Below, in pieces: positions 1 to 5,649 of a stretch of 5,649 bases of DNA. Position 1 is the stretch's first letter. The number at the start of each line of letters is the position of its first letter. The stretch comes from an uncultured Oscillospiraceae bacterium (lineage in GTDB: Bacteria > Bacillota_A > Clostridia > Oscillospirales > Oscillospiraceae). Where the stretch lies: NCBI GenBank assembly GCA_934589325.1, contig CAKTNU010000128.1, positions 1-5,649 of the forward strand, written 5' to 3'. The notes below the pieces were generated by a model that ran no database searches, had not been told where the DNA came from, and saw only the letters and a program-made list of their open reading frames with translations. Both the position numbers and the translations under genes were made by a program.

Positions 1-3000
1 GGCTTATGCACCTTGAACCACGCGATGCGGAAGGCCATCATGACGTACGCGACGGCGTGCGCCTTCGGGAAGAGGTAGGCAATCTTGCGGCAGGACTCGA
101 TGTACCAGTCCGGCACGCCCTTGTCGCGCATCTGCTGCTCGGCGTCGCCGGGGAACTCGCCGCTCTTCTTGACCTTGCCCTTACGCACGGCCTCCATGGT
201 CTTGAATGCAAGCGCGGGCGCGATGCCGACGGAGATGAGGTAGATCATGATATCGTCGCGGCAGCCGACCGTCTCGTTAACGGTCGCGACGCCGTTGACT
301 ATCAGGTCGCGGATGTTGCCCGCCCAGACGTCGGTACCGTGGGAGAAGCCGGAGAGCCTTATCAGCGTGTCGAACTGCTTGGGCTGGGTATCGACAAGCA
401 TCTGCCTTGTAAAGGGCGTGCCGAACTCGGGGATGCCGATGGTGCCGGTCTTGCCGATTATCGGGTCGTCGTCCGGCAGTCCCAGCACGGCGGGGCTTGT
501 GAATATCGACATGGTTTCGGGGTCGGATAGCAGGATCTTCTGCGCGTCGACCCGCTCGCCCATCTGCTCGGACAGGTCCTCCATCATACGTATCATCGTC
601 GGGTCATCATGACCCAGCTCATCGAGCTTGAGGAGGTTTGCCTCCATGCAGTGATATTCAAAATGGGTGGTGATAATGTCACTGTTCGGGTCGTCCGCCG
701 GATGCTGGACGGGGCAGAAATCCGTTACATCCATGTCCTGCGGAACAACAACAAGGCCGCCGGGGTGCTGACCCGTGGTGCGCTTTATGCCGACGAGCCC
801 GAGGGCAAGGCGGTTTTCCTCTGCCTTGGTCGTCTTTATCCCGCGCTCCTCAAGGTACTTTTTAACGTAGCCGTAGGCGGTTTTTTCGGCAAGTGTGCCG
901 ATCGTTCCGGCGCGGAAAACATGGTCGGAGCCAAAAAGCGTTTCGGTATATTTATGCGCCTTTGCCTGATACTCGCCGGAGAAGTTAAGGTCTATATCAG
1001 GGGTCTTTTCGTTGCCCGGGAAGCCGAGGAAGGTCTCAAACGGAATATCGAAGCCGTCACGGTTCATGCGTGTACCGCACTCGGGGCAGTCCTTTTCCGG
1101 CATATCCGCGCCGCAGCCGTAGCTGCCGTCGGTTATGAACTCCGAATGTTTGCATTTAGGGCAGACATAGTGCGGCGGCAGGGAGTTGACCTCCGTGATG
1201 CCGGACATAAAGGCCACCATCGATGAGCCGACGGAGCCTCGCGAGCCGACCAGATACCCGTTTTCAAGCGAGTTCTGAACCAGCTTCTGTGCACTCATGT
1301 ATATAACATCGTAGTGATGGTCAAGTATCGTGTTGAGCTCAACGTCGACACGGTCCTTGACTATCGCCGGCGGCTCGTCGCCGTAGATGCGGTGCATCTT
1401 GCTGTACACCAGCTCCTTGAGCTGCTCGGCCGACCGCTCGATCTTGGGCGGGAACAGATCCTTCGGCAGAAGCTCTATCTCATCTACCTGATCTGCGATG
1501 GCGCGGGTATTCGTGATGACTACCTCCCGTGCCACATCCTTGCCGAGATACTCAAATTCCGCCAGCATCTCGTCCGTCGTGCGGAAGTATATCGGGCAGC
1601 CGCGGTCAGCGTCCGAAAACTTCTTCGCTGCCTGCAGTATCTTGCGGTACTGCTCGTCCTCGGGGTCGAGAAAATGCACGTCGCTTGCGGCGATAACGGG
1701 CTTATTCAGCTTGCGGCCAAGCTCGAGTATGGTGCGGTTATAATCCTGCAGCACCGTGACATCCTTCACAACACCGTTATCCACAAGGAAGCCGTTGTTG
1801 CATATGGGCTGTATCTCAAGATAATCGTAGAACGACGCGATCTTCTTTAGCTCCTTCTCGCTCGCGCCCTTCATCACCGCGCCGTACAGCTCGCCCATGC
1901 CGCAGGCGGAACCGACGATTATCCCCTCGCGGTGCTGTATCAGCAGGCTCTTAGGGATCGTAGGGGAACGGTGGAAGTATTTAAGATAGGACTGCGATAT
2001 CATCTCATAGAGATTTTTAAGTCCCTTCTTGTTTTTGACCAGCAGCACCATATGATATGTCTTGGCCACATCGGTGCGGCGCAGAGAATGATACACGGTC
2101 TCGATGTCGTCTACCGTCCTCGCCCCCTGCTGACGCAGCATGGGGATAAACTTGTCCATCATGCGCGCTACGACCATCGCATCGTCGGATGCGCGGTGGT
2201 GGTTGAACTGCGGGAGATTGAGGTGATTTGAAACGATGTCCAGCTTGAAGCGCTTCAGCTCCGGCAGCAGCGCCTGAGATAGCGCAAGAGTATCCATAAA
2301 CACCGGCGAAAATTTGAGCCCGCAGCGATTTGAGGCCGCAGTCATGAATCCGACGTCGAAGTGCGCGTTGTGAGCGATGAGCGGCCTGTCGCCCGCGAAT
2401 TGCAGGAACATCTCCATGGCCTCTTTTTCAAGCGGCGCATCGGCAACGTCACTGTCGCGGATGCCGGTAAGCTGGGTAATGTCGGGCGGAATGTGCCGCT
2501 CCGGGTTCACAAAGGTATTAAACTCGGCCTTTATCTCTCCGCCGGAGAAAATGACGGCGCCTATCTCGGTCATGCGGTCATTCATGGCGTTGAGGCCGGT
2601 CGTCTCGATATCAAAGGCGACAAACTCCGCGTCCAGCGGCAGCTTGCTTTTACCGATGACGGCGCTGTTGCCGTCCATATCGTTGACGAAGTAGGCTTCC
2701 ATACCGTAGATTATCTTGACGCCATACTTTTTGCCTGCCTTCCACATATCCGGAAACGCCTGCGCAACACCGTGATCCGTCACGGCGATCGCGGGCATGC
2801 CCCAGTACGCCGCCCGCTCCACGATCTTTGCCGGATCGGTGAGCGCGTCGAGGGCGGAGAAGCGGGTGTGCATATGCAGCTCTACGCGCTTTTCCTCGGC
2901 ATTGTCCGGGCGTATGTACCGCTTGCCTTTGACTATGTTCCGCGGGTCGAGGATCATGTCGTCGTCATATTTGCTGTATATGACCTCGCCCTGAACGATG

Positions 3001-3551
3001 AGGTGGTCGCCCTCTTTTATCTTGTCGATGATCGACTGGTCGTCGTCCGAGCGGAGAAAGCGCGATATTTTTATGGAGCTGGTCCGGTCGGTTATATCAA
3101 AGCCCAGTACAGCTCCGCCGCGTTTCTGCAGAACACGGCTCGTGACGGCGACGACATCGCCCTCGACGGTGACCTTGCCGGACTCGAGGCTAAGCGTATT
3201 CATCGGCACCGGGCGCTGCTTTATCGCCCGGCCGAACAGCACATCGCCCTTCGGCGCCTCGCCCTGAACCGGAGCCTTGCCGGTAGTCGCGGAGGTGGAG
3301 GCCAGCTTTGGGCGCGGAAAGTCCGGCACGATGCCGACTCCGCTCAGACCGTAATCGGCCTTCAGCCGTTCGCTCAGCGTCTGAAGCTCTGCCGGCGACG
3401 GCATCGCCGCAAACCACGCGCTGACGGTCATGGTCATCTCTGAGGTGTCTACCTGAACATCGGTCACATACGCCTTATTGAGGCCCCCGCCGAACACGGC
3501 CAGATCCGCACAGCTGGGGAATATGTCCAAAAACGGTGTATGCTCGTTCAT
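1..3551 (-). CDS. polC: DNA polymerase III, PolC-type alpha subunit (3' end of gene cut by the window edge)
   Basis: Replicative DNA polymerase with built-in proofreading, the main chromosomal replicase of Bacillota; cytoplasmic, working with the sliding clamp and clamp loader. The frame gives 1183 residues from ATG 3551-3549 with no stop. Domains: N-terminal domain about 1-78; Ala/Thr/Gly/Pro-rich linker about 79-104; OB fold about 110-215; PHP part 1 from ELHMHT (H226, H228) through TDHG (H260) to GMEAYF (E285); DEDDh exonuclease about 308-475 (D314, E316, D399, H452, D457); PHP part 2 (H500, C550, D624, H626); palm with GSRGSVGSS 769-777; zinc segment CPKC 797-800 and CPEC 822-825; catalytic aspartates D852 and D854 in PDIDLNFSGEYQ and D977 in LKLDELGHDDPT; fingers with TTGQHPGG and SHGTDVW. 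By comparison with remembered B. subtilis PolC, about 140-170 C-terminal residues lie outside. The N-terminal part is about 100 residues shorter than there. The start follows an AAGGAG site and overlaps the ispG stop by one base. Identity is certain. Confidence 0.98.
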   Translation of the reverse strand, partial: MNEHTPFLDIFPSCADLAVFGGGLNKAYVTDVQVDTSEMTMTVSAWFAAMPSPAELQTLSERLKADYGLSGVGIVPDFPRPKLASTSATTGKAPVQGEAPKGDVLFGRAIKQRPVPMNTLSLESGKVTVEGDVVAVTSRVLQKRGGAVLGFDITDRTSSIKISRFLRSDDDQSIIDKIKEGDHLIVQGEVIYSKYDDDMILDPRNIVKGKRYIRPDNAEEKRVELHMHTRFSALDALTDPAKIVERAAYWGMPAIAVTDHGVAQAFPDMWKAGKKYGVKIIYGMEAYFVNDMDGNSAVIGKSKLPLDAEFVAFDIETTGLNAMNDRMTEIGAVIFSGGEIKAEFNTFVNPERHIPPDITQLTGIRDSDVADAPLEKEAMEMFLQFAGDRPLIAHNAHFDVGFMTAASNRCGLKFSPVFMDTLALSQALLPELKRFKLDIVSNHLNLPQFNHHRASDDAMVVARMMDKFIPMLRQQGARTVDDIETVYHSLRRTDVAKTYHMVLLVKNKKGLKNLYEMISQSYLKYFHRSPTIPKSLLIQHREGIIVGSACGMGELYGAVMKGASEKELKKIASFYDYLEIQPICNNGFLVDNGVVKDVTVLQDYNRTILELGRKLNKPVIAASDVHFLDPEDEQYRKILQAAKKFSDADRGCPIYFRTTDEMLAEFEYLGKDVAREVVITNTRAIADQVDEIELLPKDLFPPKIERSAEQLKELVYSKMHRIYGDEPPAIVKDRVDVELNTILDHHYDVIYMSAQKLVQNSLENGYLVGSRGSVGSSMVAFMSGITEVNSLPPHYVCPKCKHSEFITDGSYGCGADMPEKDCPECGTRMNRDGFDIPFETFLGFPGNEKTPDIDLNFSGEYQAKAHKYTETLFGSDHVFRAGTIGTLAEKTAYGYVKKYLEERGIKTTKAEENRLALGLVGIKRTTGQHPGGLVVVPQDMDVTDFCPVQHPADDPNSDIITTHFEYHCMEANLLKLDELGHDDPTMIRMMEDLSEQMGERVDAQKILLSDPETMSIFTSPAVLGLPDDDPIIGKTGTIGIPEFGTPFTRQMLVDTQPKQFDTLIRLSGFSHGTDVWAGNIRDLIVNGVATVNETVGCRDDIMIYLISVGIAPALAFKTMEAVRKGKVKKSGEFPGDAEQQMRDKGVPDWYIESCRKIAYLFPKAHAVAYVMMAFRIAWFKVHK

Positions 3552-3562
3552 TACTGCTCCTT
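3549..3562 (-). promoter_or_regulatory. polC ribosome binding site and ispG/polC stop-start overlap (TAATG)
   Basis: AAGGAG (3562-3557) lies inside the last codons of ispG, five bases before the polC ATG (3551-3549), which shares its A with the ispG TAA stop (3553-3551). This near-consensus Shine-Dalgarno fixes the polC start and should allow initiation beyond simple reinitiation. The downstream polC gene therefore has a better start signal than ispG. Confidence 0.85.
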
Positions 3563-4609
3563 GTCGTTTTCTATAAGCTCTATGAGCGCATCGCACAGGC
3601 GCTCATACGGGTAGGTGCCGAGCACCTGCCCTTTCTTGAAAAGTATTCCCTTGCCCTTGCCGCCGGCGATACCGTAATCGGCCTCGCGTGCCTCGCCTGG
3701 CCCGTTGACGACACAGCCCATGACCGCAACGGTTATGTCCCGGTCGATGCTTCTGACCCTTGCCTCGACCTGCTGCGCAAGGGATATAAGGTCTATCTCC
3801 GTTCTGCCGCAGGTGGGGCAGGAGACAAATTTAACGCCGCCCGGACGCAGTCCCGCAGCCTTCAGTATCGCTGTCCCGGCCTCGACCTCCCGCACGGGGT
3901 CCGCCGTCAGTGATACACGTATAGTGTCGCCTATTCCCTCGCAGAGCAGCGTCCCGATGCCTACAGCCGACTGGATGGTGCCGTTCCACTCGGTGCCCGT
4001 CTCGGTCACGCCGAGATGCAGCGGGTACGGGAAGCACTCCGACGCCATGCGGTAGCTCGCTATTGTCAGCGGCACGGACGATGTCTTGAGCGAAAGGCAG
4101 ATGTCGTCGAAGCCGAATTTATTCAGCAGCTCTATATGCCCTCTCGCGCTCTCCACCATTGCCTCTGGGCAGGGATGGCCGTATTTTTCGATGAGCCGCG
4201 CCTCGAGGCTTCCGGCATTCACGCCGATGCGGATGGGTATATTTCTGGCTCTGCATGCCTCGGCCACAGCCTTGACATTCTCCTCCCCGCCGATGTTGCC
4301 GGGGTTGATGCGGATCTTATCCACGCCGCGTGCGGCCGCTTCCAGAGCCAGCCGGTAATCAAAATGGATGTCGGCGACAAGCGGCATATCCACACGCTCT
4401 TTTATTGCCGATATCGCCTGCGCCGAGCGCATATCCGGCACCGCAACACGCACGATATCGCAGCCCGCAGCGGCGAAGGCGCGTATCTGCGCTGCCGTTG
4501 CATCGACGTCCCACGTCTTGGTGCTGCACATCGACTGAACGGATATCCTCGCCCCGCCGCCGACGGCAACGCCGCCGACGTTTATTCTCTTCGTATTTTC
4601 TCTTTTCAT
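3551..4609 (-). CDS. ispG: 4-hydroxy-3-methylbut-2-enyl diphosphate synthase (IspG/GcpE)
   Basis: Converts 2-C-methyl-D-erythritol 2,4-cyclodiphosphate to HMBPP, the penultimate step of the MEP isoprenoid pathway; a cytoplasmic 4Fe-4S enzyme needing flavodoxin or ferredoxin electrons. The complete 352-residue protein has the usual length of the short bacterial form. The TIM-barrel half (about 1-255) shows VQSMCSTKT (24-32), DIVRVAVPD (51-59), PLVADIHFDY (76-85), KIRINPGNIGG (98-108), IGVNAGSLE (128-136), LSLKTS (172-177) and HLGVTETGT (198-206). The C-terminal half carries the cluster ligands C264 and C267 in SCPTCGRT, C299 in VMGCVVNGPGEA and E306, which match E. coli Cys270, Cys273, Cys305 and Glu312 with a constant offset of six. 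All key residues are present, so the enzyme should be active. The ATG overlaps the rseP TGA by one base and only a weak, distant purine run (AGGA, 13 nt away) precedes it, so translation probably depends on coupling to rseP. The stop overlaps the polC start. Confidence 0.98.
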   Translation of the reverse strand: MKRENTKRINVGGVAVGGGARISVQSMCSTKTWDVDATAAQIRAFAAAGCDIVRVAVPDMRSAQAISAIKERVDMPLVADIHFDYRLALEAAARGVDKIRINPGNIGGEENVKAVAEACRARNIPIRIGVNAGSLEARLIEKYGHPCPEAMVESARGHIELLNKFGFDDICLSLKTSSVPLTIASYRMASECFPYPLHLGVTETGTEWNGTIQSAVGIGTLLCEGIGDTIRVSLTADPVREVEAGTAILKAAGLRPGGVKFVSCPTCGRTEIDLISLAQQVEARVRSIDRDITVAVMGCVVNGPGEAREADYGIAGGKGKGILFKKGQVLGTYPYERLCDALIELIENDKEQ

Positions 4610-4611
4610 CA
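4607..4611 (-). promoter_or_regulatory. rseP/ispG stop-start overlap (TGATG), translational coupling site
   Basis: The rseP stop TGA (4611-4609) and the ispG start ATG (4609-4607) share one base. The nearest purine run upstream is AGGA at 4626-4623, 13 nt before the ATG, too far for a typical Shine-Dalgarno. Reinitiation by ribosomes finishing rseP is the likely way ispG is translated. The overlap is seen directly; coupling is inferred. Confidence 0.8.
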
Positions 4612-5649
4612 GCCCGTCACTATCCTGACTATATCGTTGAACATTACAAACACCATCAGCGCCAGCAGCAGCACCATGCCCGCGGCATGGATGTACCCCT
4701 CATACTTGGGGTTGAGCTTCTTGCGCGTTATCGCTTCTATTATGCAGGTCACAATGAGCAGGAACACTCTGCCGCCGTCAAGCGCGGGTATAGGCAGCAT
4801 GTTCATAATGGCGAGGTTTACCGCAATGAACGCGCCGAAATAGAATATGCTGAACAGCGCGTCGCTCACGGACTCCGCCTTCTCGCCGGTCTCCGCCATC
4901 ATATCGACAATGCCGACCGGCCCCGCCATATCCTTCACGCCTACATTTCCGCTTACGAGCTCCGAGAGTCCCAGCCACACCATGCGCGCAAATTCCATGC
5001 AGGTGTTCCACGTATTCTCCAGCTTTGCGCCGAAGGTCGCCTCCTCGACGCCGAACAGGAAGCCGTACATCTTGTTCTCGTAGCCCTCATATTCGAGCGG
5101 CACAAGCTCAAAATCCTTGAGCGCGACCTTTTTCCCGTCGCGTATGACGACGATATCGTAGCTGCCGTCGCCCTTGGAAATAAAGTCGGATACGTCATAA
5201 TACTGATATATCCGACGCCCGTCGATGCTGTAGAACCTGTCGCCCTCCTGCAGCCCTTCGGCGCTCTCATACGGGCAGCCGTCAATAAAGCCGGCCAGCA
5301 CCGGAACGCGGAAAGCCTGCGCGTTTGCATAGAGACAGGCGACTATCACAAAGCCCAGCACGAAATTCATGAACGATCCGGCAGCAAGGATTATCGCACG
5401 CTTCCACGCGGCCTGATTCGTAAACGCCCGCGGATCCTTCGACTCCTCATCCTCGTCGGTCATGGCGCAGAAGCCGCCGAAGGGAATGCAGCGGATGGAA
5501 TACGTGGTCTCGCCCTTTGTCTTTTTGAATATCGCCGGCCCCATGCCGACCGCGAACTCCTCCACGCGCACACCGCATGCCTTGGCCGCCGCAAAGTGGC
5601 CGAGTTCGTGGATAATGATGAGTACGCCGAAGATAAGGATCGCTATGAC
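4609..5649 (-). CDS. rseP: RIP metalloprotease RseP/RasP, site-2 protease family (5' end cut by the window edge)
   Basis: Membrane-embedded zinc protease that cuts transmembrane segments, typically of anti-sigma factors, after a first outside cut; in Bacillota the homologue RasP also clears other membrane proteins and signal-peptide remnants. The frame is open to the right edge, with 346 visible residues; probably only a handful plus the start codon are missing. A GTG at 5571 is in frame but cannot be the start, because the zinc motif HELGH (visible residues 14-18, bases 5596-5610) lies upstream of it in the first membrane helix. Next come a PFGGF loop (56-60), second helix with AGSFMNFVLG (about 84-108), one PDZ-like domain (about 114-186), GPVGIVDMM (243-251), third helix ending in NMLPIPALDGG (283-293, third zinc ligand Asp) and a last helix (about 320-338). 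Length fits the short single-PDZ clostridial form; E. coli RseP is about 450 residues with two PDZ domains. Substrate cannot be told from the window. dxr may lie just upstream, by analogy. Confidence 0.96.
   Translation of the reverse strand, partial: VIAILIFGVLIIIHELGHFAAAKACGVRVEEFAVGMGPAIFKKTKGETTYSIRCIPFGGFCAMTDEDEESKDPRAFTNQAAWKRAIILAAGSFMNFVLGFVIVACLYANAQAFRVPVLAGFIDGCPYESAEGLQEGDRFYSIDGRRIYQYYDVSDFISKGDGSYDIVVIRDGKKVALKDFELVPLEYEGYENKMYGFLFGVEEATFGAKLENTWNTCMEFARMVWLGLSELVSGNVGVKDMAGPVGIVDMMAETGEKAESVSDALFSIFYFGAFIAVNLAIMNMLPIPALDGGRVFLLIVTCIIEAITRKKLNPKYEGYIHAAGMVLLLALMVFVMFNDIVRIVTG

Noticed and set aside
3190..3417. Minus-strand small frame within polC, and similar ones at 3831-4037, 4778-5011 and 4953-5330
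   Set aside because: These are out-of-frame readings inside polC, ispG and rseP. Their Arg/Ala-rich composition is typical of shifted frames in G+C-rich genes.
2361..3443. Long open frame on the plus strand (360 codons) opposite polC
   Set aside because: Its codons sit exactly opposite those of polC, so G+C-rich codon bias in polC keeps it open. Its translation shows no recognisable family, and the minus-strand frame encodes unmistakable PolC motifs. The other plus-strand frames at 6-530, 609-1226, 1314-1850 and 1932-2231 are the same artefact.
1..3551. Possibility that polC is a broken pseudogene because no closed frame ends in the window
   Set aside because: Codon-by-codon reading gives an uninterrupted frame with all catalytic motifs; the stop codon simply lies beyond the left edge.
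4016..4843. Plus-strand open frame of 275 codons opposite ispG and the end of rseP
   Set aside because: It lies antisense to two well-conserved genes, crosses their junction and has no recognisable domain; a shadow frame.
5569..5571. GTG as start codon of rseP
   Set aside because: Starting here would drop the HELGH zinc site and the first membrane helix, both encoded in frame directly upstream (5572-5649).
1..5649. CRISPR arrays, insertion sequences, RNA genes, terminators or a novel accessory system
   Set aside because: The entire window is accounted for by three conserved genes with no intergenic space. I saw no direct-repeat arrays, inverted-repeat ends, T-run hairpins or unexplained stretches.

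Overview
The window carries three genes, all on the minus strand and packed without intergenic space. In transcription order (high to low coordinate) they are: the membrane site-2 protease RseP/RasP, whose first few residues lie beyond the right edge; the isoprenoid enzyme IspG (GcpE), complete; and the Gram-positive-type replicative DNA polymerase PolC, complete at its N-terminus and running off the left edge. I translated the whole polC region by hand. It is a single open frame from 3551 down to base 3 with no stop or frameshift, although it has no stop codon inside the window. Nothing in the window lies outside these three frames.

Organism: a PolC-type (rather than DnaE-type) polymerase points to Bacillota (Firmicutes). 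The order rseP-ispG-polC resembles the clostridial arrangement, in which dxr often precedes rseP. Base composition is clearly above 50 % G+C, and the protein sequences look clostridial. A G+C-rich member of the Clostridia (Oscillospirales or a relative) is my best guess, from general knowledge only. Isoleucine is often coded by ATA, which is unexpected at this G+C.

Layout: 5649-4609 rseP (HELGH zinc motif, single PDZ, NxxPxPxLDGG motif); 4609-3551 ispG (TIM barrel plus C-terminal 4Fe-4S half with all three cysteines); 3551-1 polC (N-terminal domain, OB fold, PHP domain interrupted by a DEDDh proofreading exonuclease, zinc-binding segment, palm, part of the fingers). Both junctions are one-base stop/start overlaps (TGATG and TAATG), so the genes are probably one translationally coupled operon. 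polC also has a strong Shine-Dalgarno inside the end of ispG; ispG does not.

The genes do not form one pathway. They belong to a housekeeping cluster: isoprenoid precursor synthesis (IspG), membrane proteolysis and stress signalling (RseP), and chromosome replication (PolC). I see no defence system, mobile element, CRISPR array, RNA gene or previously undescribed system. The points worth a second look are a compact PolC N-terminus, an apparently complete PHP metal-ligand set, the uneven start signals and the ATA codon use.
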